Assembly: GCA_034509735.1 (NCBI GenBank)
Contig: JACGWO010000006.1
Coordinates: 9,315,001-9,379,000, forward strand
DNA: 64,000 bases
Source: Sesamum alatum
Taxonomy: Eukaryota; Streptophyta; Magnoliopsida; Lamiales; Pedaliaceae
Reading direction: 5' to 3'
Below, piece by piece: positions 34,062 to 46,215 of this stretch. A program made the position numbers and the translations under genes. The notes beneath the pieces were generated by a model. It searched no databases and was not told where the DNA came from. It worked only from the letters and a program-made list of their open reading frames with translations. How positions within the stretch are numbered: position 1 is the stretch's first letter; each line of letters opens with the position of its first letter.

Positions 34062-34709
34062 TATCTAGTGGAAGATATAAAATGTAATTTGCCATTATAT
34101 AACAGATAGTGAGAGAGAATGTAATTTTCAGAAATAGGACCAGAATTTTGAAAGCTAAAAAACTGAAACTCAAACAAAAATCATGTGTTATAATTTTGCT
34201 GAAAAATTCGTATTACTTAAGCACCCAAAAAAAATTAGGACCCGAAAATTTGCAGAAAATTAGGACCCGAAAATTTGCAGAAAATTACTTAAGCACAAAG
34301 TATTACTTAATCTCTAATTTGCAGACAAATTTTATAAGAATTAGGAGCCAAAAATTCAGATTTATGACCCGAAAATTTTCACAATTAAGACCCAAAATTT
34401 GAAAGCAATTAAAACTTACCGATGATAATGGGGGGAGGAGGTGAGAGAACTTCAAATAACTAAAGGAAATGAATGAGGATGAGCTAAAGTCTTCAAAATA
34501 GGTGGGTCATATGATTGAAGGGCAAATGGGTATTTTCCCATCAAAAAGTATTTTATACAACAAAGTAAACACTATACAGATTTTATCACAATTTCTTAAT
34601 ACATGTAAGTAAACATGCTACAATTAATACAGGGCTTTTTTATCATTCATTTAATTCAAGATAATCTTATCACCCATATAATTCTATCCTCAAAGTAAAC
34701 GCACCCAAA

Positions 34710-34970
34710 GGATACAGTACTATCCACAAATAAACTGTTAATAGTACAACATGGGTGAACATGAAAATTTATTAACTTTGTTATGCTGTCCTCAACAAAT
34801 TCGAGTTACTGTCGGTCGCCATAAGGAGTTCCAAGTAAATATTTGTAAATGTCACTAGAGGTATTGATAATTGAAACGTAAATTAGAACGAGTTTTCTTT
34901 AAATTTGATATAAGTATAAATATATTTTTATTATTTCAAAAATTATATTAGAGGTATTGATATTTATAAG
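34710..34970. other. Intergenic DNA, no gene
   Basis: No motif or frame of interest. Confidence 0.35.
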
Positions 34971-35392
34971 GGTAAATTACAATAGGTTCTTATGAAGTTT
35001 GACATGATTACATATTCTCTCATCGTTTAAGAAATTATCTACCGTTGATTTTAACGATTTATCTTACAAGTAGTCCAATTTATTAGTGTCAATAGGTTTC
35101 TATCTATTTTTATGGCGACTGACCAAAATGCCATTGTGGATTATGAATGTTAATTGTTTATTTTTTAAAATTTTATGAAATCTTTTTATGGATTAAGTGG
35201 AGATTTTTTTTTTTTACAATTTTCAATATTCTTTTAGAAAAAAAAATACAATAAAAGCAAAGTTGAAAATTCCAATGTTCCATTCAAAAATTACATAATT
35301 TCATCAAACATTAAGGGGTATATGCAATTTTTCAAATAATGATAGGATATTTATAATTATGCCGAATTTGAGAGAAATTCGTTGTAATTTAC
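34971..35392. repeat. Foldback MITE
   Basis: The left arm (ggtaaattacaataggttct) and right arm (gaaattcgttgtaatttaca) are imperfect inverted copies of roughly 80 bases. The loop is AT-rich. No target duplication was resolved. Confidence 0.6.
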
Positions 35393-35727
35393 ACTAATTA
35401 TAATTAAATTATAATTTTCAGAAGGGAGGTATGGCAAAATCGAATTTATATTAATATTAAATTATTATAAGAGTATAAAAGTAATATTTTTTTTATATAA
35501 AATACACCACCAATATATATACTTTACTAAACACTCGAGTATTATTTTTGAAAACCAAATTTCTATTTGTTAATTTGACAAGATACCATCCAACATTAAA
35601 TTCTCTATCTTAACAAAAAACTTGGGAAAACATCATAGTGCAGCGTAATCAACTCTATCATTAATTGCATTCACCTCTCCTCTCCTGCTGTTATGAGAAT
35701 ATACAAATCCCCTTCTAATTATGAAAA
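35393..35727. other. AT-rich intergenic DNA
   Basis: No gene or clear repeat is seen. Confidence 0.35.
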
Positions 35728-36193
35728 TTACAAATTGCCCCCTCTAACTAATCGATGTTAGTCAAATTTAACGATATATGCTTAACTAACCATTTTACCC
35801 TCATTTATAAAACTAAAAATAATTCAATAAACTTGAAATTATAAATGGAACGAAATATCTTCAAGTATTTTTTTCTCCAAAATATAAGCTTTATTTTCAA
35901 TAAAATAATATAATTTCAACAAAATTGCAAGCTTTGATGATTGTAGGAATATAAATTAATGTCACAACCTACACATACAAAATATGTGATTAAAAAATAT
36001 TATAAAATAATATACTAAAAGTTACAAACATACACCATCTTTTACTCTAAAAATGACAAATTACCTCTAAGAGGTATTCAAGTCATAAAAAATAGATTTA
36101 TTCAGGTTGAGGGTATTGTACGATGTTTAGACCAATTTTTTTATAATATCAGCAAAATTCATTAAGTTGACTAACGAGAGGGGTAATTTGTAA
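35728..36193. repeat. Foldback MITE upstream of the bZIP gene
   Basis: The left arm (ttacaaattgccccctctaa) pairs with the right arm (gagaggggtaatttgtaa, ending 36193); about 40 bases are clearly inverted. It ends about 265 bases before the bZIP start codon, so it lies in the probable promoter region. Confidence 0.6.
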
Positions 36194-36387
36194 GGTGGAT
36201 ATTTTGAAAAAAATTTTTTTATATAATTTCCATAATAAAAGGAGAAAAATTTGTACATTCTCGCGATAGCAGAGAAAGTCTGTGTAATTAACTTTTAACC
36301 CATGGGATTCAACAATTGGTCCAAAAACAAGAAAAGGAAAAAGGGACAGAAATACAATTTTTTCTTGTTTTTTTCTCCGGCGTCGCA

Positions 36388-36393
36388 TATAAG
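36388..36393 (+). promoter_or_regulatory. Possible TATA box of the bZIP gene
   Basis: TATAAG lies 71 bases before the ATG. If used, the leader would be about 40 bases and almost entirely the GA repeat. An upstream start with a 5' intron cannot be excluded. Confidence 0.3.
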
Positions 36394-36420
36394 GTAAAAA
36401 AAACAAAACCACAGCGAGCG

Positions 36421-36423
<3 letters not shown>

Positions 36424-36458
<35 letters not shown>
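36424..36458. repeat. GA microsatellite touching the bZIP start codon
   Basis: An uninterrupted run of GA dinucleotides ends at the base before ATG 36459. GA repeats near the start are known binding sites of plant BPC/GAGA-binding proteins; a regulatory role here is inference. Confidence 0.9.
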
Positions 36459-36463
<5 letters not shown>

Positions 36464-39400
36464 TAGAGTGTTTTCAGTGGATGAGATTGCTGACCAATTC
36501 TGGTCAGCTCATCAGCCGCCGGTTCGCCTCCAGGAGGATGCTGACGTGGAGCAGTCGTCTTCCTTCGCCGCCGCGGAGTCCTCATCGAAGGTGATGCGGA
36601 TGAACCGCAGCTCATCGGAATGGGCATTCCAGCGGTTCCTGCAGGAGGCCGGCGCCCCGGATCACAACAGCCCGCAAAGCGACGACGTTGTTGAGACCAA
36701 AGGCAACCATCATCATTACAATGATAATCAGAAGCGTGAGACGACGGTGGCGGGGGGCCCACCGCCGAATATTCCGACAGATTCCGAGGAGTATCAGGCC
36801 TTCCTTAAAAGCCGCCTCGAGTTGGCCTGCGCTGCCGTCGCTTTAACCTGGGTAGTTGTTCTCTGTTTATTACGTTATTTCTTATTTTTTATCTCCTTTT
36901 TGGGAAATCAGGGAAATTTATTTCAAATTCTTCATGTTGAATTGATTCTGAGCTGATCTTCGACGGTTGATAGTTTTTAGGCCTTGCTTTACCTGTTGTA
37001 CCTATTTGCGTTTATATAGGTATCCCTTCTTACATAGATTTTTTATTAGGTTTTTGTTTCTTTTTACTGATTCTCATGAGTTAATCATTTTCTTATGCTA
37101 TGATTAGGAGATAGCCATTAAGAGTTGTCCGATCTATTGCTGTTTGTTTGTTAATACTAAACAATGGACTTCAACATCTAGGCAACTGATGGCAAGACTC
37201 ACGAGTCTGGAGCAGCAGCAGCAGCATCTGACATTGGCTCTCAGTCATCCAATTCATCACAATATAAAGGTTATTGAAAGTTATGATATTTCTTTTTAAT
37301 GAATTTGGATTTTATGGCCGTGAACATGAATGCTCTTGACCTATCATAGAAAAGGGGAAGTGGGCAAAAAGAAAATGGCACAATGCTCCCTGTCCTGCAA
37401 GGTCTTCAAGAATTTAGTCTTGAGTAAACATGATGGTGCATATGTTCTAGACTTAAGTACAAAAGGAGCATGTGCTCTATATTTCTTCCTATTGTGTTTT
37501 TCAAGGACTTCTAAACCCCTTGGTCTTGGTGTTTGACCCCTCACACATTGTCGAATAAGTTTAATGTGTTGTTTGATCTTATAGCATGTCACAATTTTGT
37601 CTATTTTTTAACTTAAGCATGATATTCGAGTATAATGTTCAAGGACTAGTGGGAGATTCACAAATGGGAAGGGCATAAACATATTCAAATTGGCTAATGG
37701 ATGTGGGTTCAAGCTCCAATTGCTTATGAAGCATATTTAGTCATTTATGTAATTTCTTGTTAAGCTGAGTATTCTGATATCCAACATCAAATTTCGTATG
37801 GCAATTGCCTACATTTGTATTAGTTGGTTAAAAAAACTTCTTATTGATTGTGGAGATTCTTGTTAGTAAGCTTGGCCCATGGTCTTTAAATAACTAATGG
37901 TGATATCAATACAACCTCATAGTTGTTGATGGCGAGTCATGGCAGTGAATGGTGTGAGGCCAGCACCATTCTACAAAGAAACTCTGTGATCAAGAGTGCC
38001 AAGTCACACACACCTTTTCAAGGGAGCCCAGTCAGTTGGGTATTTTTGAAACTAAGGCTTGGGGGGGGGGGGGGGGCAGCAAGCCTAATCTCTCTCAACA
38101 GCCACTCTAGTGTTTCTCTTTTAGCACATACGCCTTCCTCTTTCCAGTCTCCTGTTTGTTCCTTTTATTTTCATCCTTATTGTTTAGTTCCCTCTCTTCT
38201 TTATCTTTCTTTTCTCTGCTTGGCTTTCCATGGTCATTCTGTTTTCACTTTTTACTTCTTTTCTTTTCTTTTTTTTTTCCTACATTTTTGCAAAAATTTC
38301 TATGTTTGCTTAAACTATTAAAGTTTTGGTGAAATATGTGAAGTTATTGCTATTCTCTGCCAAAAAAATCTTACTTTGTCGAGATACTGCTAATCTGCTA
38401 AGATAAATCTTAGAATCAGTAAGTGCTGAAATTCCTAGAGTATTACTCAATTTATTGAAATAAATTTTAATTAAATAATTTCTGAAATTTGTGTGAGCCA
38501 AGTTCTCTTCTTTGTTATTTTTGTATTCATTGATTTGTTAATTATTTTTGTTGAAGTTACTAACAATATTGATATATATATATATATATTTACATCATCA
38601 CATGGTCTGCATTGATAGGGCGCATGCTGCACCTTGCGCCATGGCCTTCCGCCACTGGGTGCCATGAACCTTTAACAACTATGTGGGACTCTTTACTTTT
38701 GTATGCAAACACTCTTAAGCACTGTTTGTTTGACAGGGAATGGCAATTTTTTTGGGAATTTAATTCCCGGTTATCATATCTTTCTGTTTAGTTGAAATAA
38801 TTTTAAATCTGGGAAAGTGAAAAGAATTCCAAAAATTGGGAATATGCATGAAAAATCTGGAAATCTAAAACCTTGATATTATGGTGGACGATGGTATTTG
38901 TTTTCCATTCCCTTAGGAATCTGCCAATAAAAATATTTTCGTACATTATTATTCTTTCCATTCCCTTTAGCCTTTTATATGTTCAATATATACACCTGAT
39001 ATATTTCACAATATTTTATTTTATTATAGTAATAAAATATATATTTCGATAAATTAACATAAAAGATAATATTATAAATATATGTTATATTTGTATATAA
39101 ATGCGTATATATATAAGAATACGGATTTATGTATACTAAGAATACTTTTGTAAACTTAGATGTATAGTTTCCATTCCTTTGTCCTACGTAGCACACCTAA
39201 CAGTTCCTAAGGATTTTGATTAATTTCCCTATTAAATACCTTGTTCTATCCAAACATTTGCAATGGAATAAGATTTCTAACAATTAAATTCCTTGCAATT
39301 TTATTCCGGGTATCATATTCCATTCCCGCCAAACAAACGTGTCCTTACTGGTTTTGCCTAAACCTCTAGCTCTGTATTTATCCATCTCAGTTTTCATTTA

Positions 39401-42400
39401 CCCATTTTACTATTCTTGAATGTATTTGATTCAGATGTCGTAAAATTTTGTTGAAGTTTACGTTTCTATCTATGAATTTCATAGTTATCATCGTGTTTAA
39501 ATGTTGACACAATCCTAATTGTAATAGGTGAATATTGTTCCTCATGAAATTCTCTTGGTTGCAGCATTTCTTCTTTTTTTTTTTTTTTTTTTCCCCAAAC
39601 AGTTCAGTTTCGTAATTACTTCACGTCCACTTTGATAAGTAAAAAGGATTTAGTTAATTCTCATGGTTTGCCTACCAAAATTTTGTTGGAAATTCTTTCC
39701 TATCCATCCTCATTACCTCAAAAAACGTTCTTATAATGTTGTACATGTCATGTCTAAATAAAATAATGTATACAGATGTTTCAATTTATCAATTTTTTTT
39801 TATTTATTAGGATTCTCTTTAAAGTATAAAAGTACCACTTTTTCTTTTTTCGCAAGAAGAATCCTTTTAGTTATCACATTGATACCATTTGTCTCAGCAC
39901 ATGAGCATTTGGCCTATAGTTTATTCTGTAGAGATTTTAAAGAATTTACTTTCTATCTTGAAACGACAAATTTATGGGAGTTTGTATGTTTCCATCTCCA
40001 ATTTCTTTTGAATTATTTGACGAAGCTCAATTGTCTCAGTTATTCATCACAATGCCAGCATATTTACCATGACACCATGTAATCTGCTATTTGTTGTTAG
40101 TTAGTCATATGACTTTGGAAATAAATTTATAATGTCATTACACTTGGTCTAGTTTGTGATGTTCTGGATGCATCGGTTATCTATGTGCATGAAGAATATG
40201 GTTCAGCATAATTGACTTACATAATTGGATTTATTTTATGATAATCAGGAAATCTGAAATTTTGATCAAGATTCCGACATTTTCATGAAAACTCAAAACA
40301 ATGGTTTCTTGAATAAGTGCAGTTTAAGATAAAGGCAGCTGTTTCACGAGATAAACTGCTGGCTTGCATGTTGCAGATTTTTGTGCACTACAAAGACAAA
40401 ATATAGCCATTCCTCTACTTGCGTGTTGCAAATTGTGTGGTGTGTTATATCATGTCTACAGAATGGCGACTGTTAACTTGTGGACACTATTCCATCTATT
40501 TTTTCTCAGCATAATAAAAGTTGACATGGCAAGGGAGTTGGCACCAGGATGCATACTTGTGTATGGTAACTATACCCAAGTCATTCAACAGTTTCAACTT
40601 GAGATGCTTGAAAAAAGAGTATCTTGAGGTATAAAATACAGAAACAACTGAATTAAGACCATACATCCAGCACTGTCAACACGTGCAACCTGGAACATTG
40701 TTGTATGTGAGTTAGCTGTCAAGGAATGCATGTACTTAAATTGACATAAATGGGAATGACATAAGGATATATTTGAAGATTGAAATTGTTATTAACATGA
40801 TCTCGGTTGTATTTTACTTTTCCTCTGTAGCCACTGGGCGCGATTCATCTAAGATACAAGATAAGGATGCTGGTGGACCAGCCAGTATACCTACGCTTCC
40901 TGCAATACCCAGGAGATCTGTGGCTCAGGTGAGGTCAACAACAAGTGGTTCGTCCCCCGAACAGTCTGATGATGAAGAAGCTGAGGGAGAAACTGAGACT
41001 AATCAGAATATGGATCCTGCAGATGCAAAACGCATGAGAAGGTATTCAGCTTAATCTTTTCAGTTGCCAATTTTTACTCAATAGATAGTTTGACAATTAA
41101 TGTTAGTTAAGTGATGATCAGAAGATGAAATGAAGAAGCTTCACCTAGTCAGCTGGGAAATCTTATGTTATGGGAAGGAGATATTGACCCGTCTATGATG
41201 AGAGTTTGTGTAATGAAAAAATGAAAACTACTCATTGAACTTCTTCAAGAAATGAATAACAAACCATGTTTATTAATTGCTTTGATATACTTTCTCCGAT
41301 TGTTTCCTTGCTGGCTGCCTCAGAACAGGTGAATTGTGATTGTCCATGAAGAAAAACAAACTTGGAATATTTCTGTCTTTTTGTTTCATTGGAATTTTAA
41401 CATAATACTGTTAGATGTAATTCAACAAAAACTAAATTTTGAATGGCAGGCAATATGCTTCTTTATTATGAAGTATCCTTCTCCTGAAAATTTAGCCCCT
41501 ATTAGGTTTCCTATTCTAAGTCTGCATCATTGTTTAACATTCAAATATCTAAAAATAAACTATAAATCAATTAAAGAAATATGATACATTAAAATTTTAA
41601 ATTGACACGTGTCAACATTGACCTATTGTCCTTTCAGAATTTTCATTTGAGAAAAACCTGGTTTGCAAAGTGGATATTAACTGTCTCTAAACATCTCAGG
41701 CATAAGTTCTGCATACTCAGTGTTTCCTCTAGATCATTATTCCCTTCTGTTGTCGTATCACTTCATCTGTTTATCCTGATCTTATGCTGCAGCAGATATA
41801 TTAATTGATAATTTTGTAGGTGATCTTTCATTAATTGTTCGATTCTTCTTCATCTGTTAGAGGATTTGTTAAGGCAGGATTTGAAACTAGGTAATTGATC
41901 TTCAGACTGCTAGATTTCTTTTTTGCAGTCCCTAAGCAGAAAATTGAGGTTATCATCTGAAAATTCTCTTTCTGAAGTCTACAAGAATATAGCATCTTAT
42001 TGTATTACTCCGTCCTAGAGCTTAAGCACGATTCACTAATAAATTTCTGTAGGGGAACATCCCACTAATTATTGAGCACCCAAGGGTTTGCATGCTTTGC
42101 AAATGAGAAGTGTCTTCTTGTGCAGGTGTCACATATGATTAGCCAATTATGGTTTTAGAAACTGTTTACAATATTTGTAAGTGCACCTGAAACAACTTTA
42201 CAAGAAGTAAGATCCAATCCGGATAAAAGAAGCCACCAGTATGTGTACTCTCATTCAATAATACACTGATTGTGGCAATGGGGAAGTTTAAGATGCAGCT
42301 TTGCGATATAAATGATTTGATGCCACTAGAATAAATTATTTAGTATTATACCATTCTAAAACTCTTAAAAATGGCTAAGAGTTTTCAAGTGGATGTTTTA

Positions 42401-44430
42401 CTGATGCACGTAGATACATGTTTTTTTGTTCCCTCTTCCGAGCTTTAATATTTTAAATAATAGAACTTGCTGAATTTTTTCATACATTCTACAGTAAAAG
42501 AATGAACTGCCAATGGTTTAATGCGCTGGTGCATCAGCCATAGCCACCAACCTGTGCGCTACTCTGAATCCTTGTGAGACAACTTATCTAATTAATAGGC
42601 TCAAGTGAGTCTGCATGTGTGCATTAACAATACAATTATTTTGAACCAGGTTTGAATGATTTAGTGGAAAGTGAATAAATTGTTATCATAGCTATATATT
42701 ATATGAGACAAAAGTAACATCATCTTTTGCGCAAATAATTCAAACTAACTATTTCGATGCAAATTAAGTACTTTTATCTAATAGGGTTGTCCACTGATTT
42801 CAGAATGCTCTCCAATAGAGAATCAGCCCGACGCTCAAGAAGAAGAAAGCAAGCCCATTTGACTGAGCTTGAGACACAGGTATATGTTCAATTCCCTTCA
42901 TTTTCTTTTGGAATTCTCATCAGTATGCCCATTTATATCTTGGCCATTGCTCTTCTTAGGTCTCTCAATTAAGAGTTGAAAACTCTTCTTTGCTTAAGCG
43001 CCTTACCGACATAAGCCAGAAGTATAATGAAGCAGCTGTTGACAATAGAGTTCTGAAAGCTGATGTTGAGACCTTGAGAGCAAAGGTAAGTTAAGTCATC
43101 ATAGTTCTACAAGCTGCATGGTCCGCAATGGAAGATCTATATGTCACAAATTGATTGTCGTTAAGCTGCTATTACATTGTGGCTTCCTGCCATGACGTCT
43201 TCTCTTGGTGTTAGAAATTGACACATGCAGAAGACTATTATAATCCAATCTTGAGCTGCCATCCAATCATGACTTCCTTTGTCCCATAACATAAAGGTCT
43301 CCAGTTCAGGATCTCTCTACGGGAATTGATTAAGAGAGTGTTTGACTAAACTCATTCATAATATCTTATAAACCCATACAGGTTATAAGATACTTTTTTA
43401 GCCTCTAAGATGCTATTTTATTTTAAAAATAAGTTATTGAAGCGATTGAATAAAATAAGACATGGAATTTATAATATATTACTAATGACAAATTCATAAT
43501 TAATTTGAAGAAATTTGAACTAGTTAAAAATTTTAAAAATAAGTTGGGAACTCCGTTCTTTTATTAAAGGAGTTTATAAGTTGCTAAAATCTTATTTTTG
43601 GCGTTTATAAACTCATTTAAAAGAAATTTACCAAATACTTTACAACATCTTATAAGATATTATAAAGAACTTATAAGCTCACTCAAACAGCCTCTAAGTA
43701 ACACCATGATAACACTATTTGGTAGGTAAGAGTTTGGTTCTCATACGTAGGAATAGGAGTTGTGTTATTCAGATTATAATCAATTAGTCATGAGCTTCTA
43801 TAAACGTAAAAGTGATGGGATCACGGAACTGATTGTCTTGTGTTCAGTCTCCCATCTTTTATTATTATTGTTTTCTTTGGTTGAATTAAAGCCATTTTTT
43901 TTTAATTCTACTCGGGTTTACAAATTGGCTCATTTGCTTTAAGTGAAGGATCTAATGTGATTCTCTTTTGTCCAAATACCTGACCATTAGTTGAACTGTT
44001 CATGTCAAGTGGATTTCTGAACATTCAGTTTAGTCTTGTCTTCTGACAGGTGAAAATGGCTGAAGAAACTGTGAAAAGAGTTACTGGATTGAACCCACTA
44101 TTCCAAGCCATGTCTGAAATATCCACAATGGGCATGCCATCTTTTGCTAGCAGTCCTTCCGACACTTCAGCCGATGCTGCTGTACCAGTACAAGATGATC
44201 CACAGCAGCATTATTATCATGCCCCTTCTAACAATCAATTAAATGATAGACGAATCCACAATGGTTTGGTAGATATTCCTCCAGCAGAGAATGTACAACA
44301 AGAGGCAACAGCAGCGGTTGGGCCGAACAAGATGGGAAGAACTGCTTCCATGCAGAGAGTCGCTAGCTTGGAACATCTGCAAAAACGCATCCGTGATGGA
44401 GCAACTTCCTCTGGAACTGGAGCGCAGTAA
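36459..44430 (+). CDS. bZIP63-like: Group C bZIP transcription factor, bZIP63/CPRF2 type (424 residues, six coding exons)
   Basis: Exons 36459-36851, 37182-37269, 40831-41041, 42804-42879, 42960-43085 and 44050-44430 all have GT/AG introns and sum to 1275 bases without a stop. The start [15 protein letters not shown] is typical of this group. Residues 47-60 hold [15 protein letters not shown] and 101-128 [20 protein letters not shown]. The basic region is 232-250 with invariant Asn235 and Arg243 ([15 protein letters not shown]). Zipper positions are L253, L260, L267, I274, A281, L288 and L295. The end has [19 protein letters not shown] (395-413). Ser53, Ser398 and Ser404 match the SnRK1 sites of Arabidopsis bZIP63, so control by energy status is likely. 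Such factors act in the nucleus on ACGT sites, often as dimers with group S1 bZIPs. No sucrose-type uORF is seen. Confidence 0.93.
38062..38078. repeat. Poly-G run in bZIP intron 2
   Basis: A run of about 17 G. It is unusual in AT-rich plant intron DNA and prone to length error in assembly. Confidence 0.85.
38718..39344. mobile_element. Tourist-like (PIF/Harbinger) MITE in bZIP intron 2
   Basis: Inverted ends: GTTTGTTTGACAGGGAATGG near 38723 and the complement of GTTTGTTTGGCGGGAATGG near 39337. TTA flanks both sides (38715-38717 and 39345-39347), the target duplication of this superfamily. The 627-bp interior is AT-rich without coding content. It lies far from both splice sites of the 3.6 kb intron. 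Confidence 0.75.
43334..43695. mobile_element. MITE in bZIP intron 5
   Basis: The left end gagagtgtttgactaaactc and the right end, complement of agaggctgtttgagtgagct, are imperfect inverted repeats. The repeated phrase cttataagatattataaaga and its inverse fill the inside. No target duplication was fixed; a hAT origin is possible. Confidence 0.6.
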
Positions 44431-45167
44431 AGGTATTTCAAACATCCTGCTGGGAAGCCTTCAGCAGCTATTGTAGTCCCTTTTTATGGCAGATGCCCTT
44501 CTTTTTGTCTTAAATGCTTTGTGGGCAAGACTCATTTTTGCCTTAAACTTTTCATTCTTCTGTCCAAGCAACAAATGTACAATGCTTCTATTAGTTCTTC
44601 TTGGTCTTGTTGTATCTCTATCCGATGTGTTCTCATCATTTATCTTAACAGCAGTAAACCCGAGTACCACTCGGGTCGGGTATAGTCTATAATTGGGTTA
44701 GCCTTTGTTATCACATACTTTTTAGAAATAATGAACTTGCAAATTTGATGATAAATTCCATGGACGTTCCAGTGGACATCATGAGCTTGTTACACAGAGG
44801 TAAGAGGAATCAGATCACGATGTACCAGGAAACTCATGATATTGGAACTCCTTGCAATTGACCGCCAGGGGGTACACAGTATGAAGTCTTATCTAGGTAA
44901 TGGGGTTGAACGTATTTTGGCTGATATATATATATATATATATATATTGTGCAGTGCATATATATATATATATATATAGATTTTATTATATTTCTATCAT
45001 ATATATATATGTATTCAATTTCTATTATATAAATATTCAAACGTCTACAATAATATCTTTTTTTAATTATCTTATTAATCATAATTATTATATAATTTAT
45101 AACACTAAATATTTATATTCTTATGCTAATAAATGATAATTTTGTATACGAAATTTGTGGGAGTTAC
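44431..45167 (+). other. bZIP 3' flank with AT microsatellites
   Basis: The first few hundred bases are probably 3' untranslated sequence. (TA)n runs lie at about 44933-44947 and 44957-44979, separated by ttgtgcagtgca, so they can pair into a long hairpin. No other gene is seen. Confidence 0.5.
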
Positions 45168-45672
45168 CAGTAGGATCTTTGTTACTCGAGAAAGAAAGGT
45201 GCTTCTTGCACCTGCCTCCTTTGAATTCCTCAAAGGGGGGTTTTTATAGGATTTTTCTTCTACCCTCTTATCATATTGGTTTGTCCTATCTTTCTTGGAC
45301 CTGTGTCGGACTCCAGTGGTTGGTAGAAACTTTGCTCGTAGGTTTTGTCTTTTGAAGATACGAGCTTTGTAAGTCAGCCTCGTATATATTGTCCGCATAG
45401 GAGATTGTTTATCCTAGGATTCCTCACGTGCCTCGCCCATTTTCTTAAGAGGCATCTCGGTATCTTTATAAGGGTTTACCCATAAAAATTGACCTCGTGA
45501 GTTAATAGTAGGTTCGATGGCTCCTCAGCGAGTTTCTTCTGTTCGAGGGACAATTTTAGGTCGTATCTTTGTGGCTACGTCGTTCGAGGGCGGCTTCATT
45601 CGAGGGGTTCCCTGTGCTTCCCCGTGCTTTCCAATTTCCAATTGGATTCGTATTAATTTCCCCATATCAACA
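45168..45672 (-). repeat. 3' LTR of the gypsy element
   Basis: It is shared with 53569-54060 through long matching runs such as acctcgtgagttaatagta and gatggctcctca. On minus it begins TGTTGATATGGGG. Confidence 0.85.
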
Positions 45673-46215
45673 GTCCCCCAATTTTTTGTGCCATAGCCTT
45701 AAGAGGAGGCGGGACAAAATACTAGTTAAGTATTTTTCAAATTCAAATGGTGCCATTTAGACAGTAGGGGAGAGAATTTTACCTTTATCTCAGTAATTAT
45801 TACCCCTCTGTGTAGCCGCCCAGTCTTTTCACTGTAGCTTGCCATGCGTCGCACCTCTATTTTTTTCCAAGTTTTACTTGTGTCTCTTGGGGATCCATGT
45901 GTCGCTTTCCACTGCCTCCTCTTCATCTTCTTTAGAGGGTCTTTAAATATTTCACTTTCCTTCTTCAGGAGATGTTTAAAGCAACCAGTTTGTTCATCCG
46001 ACGTGGGTATTCTCTCCTCTCCACTTTTCAAAGGTATTGTTCTTAAGCTCTTGCTCTGTTAAAGGTGATGTTATGTGTGTCCGTTAGTATCTTAAGAGGC
46101 TTGTAGGGTTTTCATGGACAATAACACTACCAGCAATTGGACCTCTTCTGCTTCCTTCGCTCGGTCATCTCCTCCTTATACCACCTAAAAATTACTGTTA
46201 AAGATCAGGGGGAAG

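Larger units (their letters stand above)
26648..34706. mobile_element. Large PIF/Harbinger element carrying five genes
   Basis: The ends are imperfect inverted repeats: GGCTGCGTTTACTTTGA at 26648 and the complement of GGGTGCGTTTACTTTGAGG ending at 34706. AAA flanks both sides (26645-26647, 34707-34709) as a possible 3-bp target duplication, whereas TTA/TAA is usual for the superfamily. Inside, plus strand: a DDE transposase and a Myb/SANT partner, the standard Harbinger pair. Minus strand, from the right end inward: a GRF zinc-finger gene and two more Myb/SANT-like genes. The groups converge on a 54-bp minisatellite. About 8.1 kb with five genes is larger than the usual two-gene layout. Several genes hold single-base frameshifts; the GRF gene is intact. 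Confidence 0.8.

Noticed and set aside
36295..36762. 155-codon minus-strand frame
   Set aside because: It lies antisense over the first bZIP exon and the GA microsatellite; the sense strand carries the conserved protein.
37923..38321. 132-codon frame in bZIP intron 2
   Set aside because: It contains a poly-G run read as glycines and low-complexity Phe/Ser; there are no splice signals joining it in frame with the bZIP exons.
44834..45136. Tyr/Ile-rich frames
   Set aside because: They are products of the TA microsatellite.
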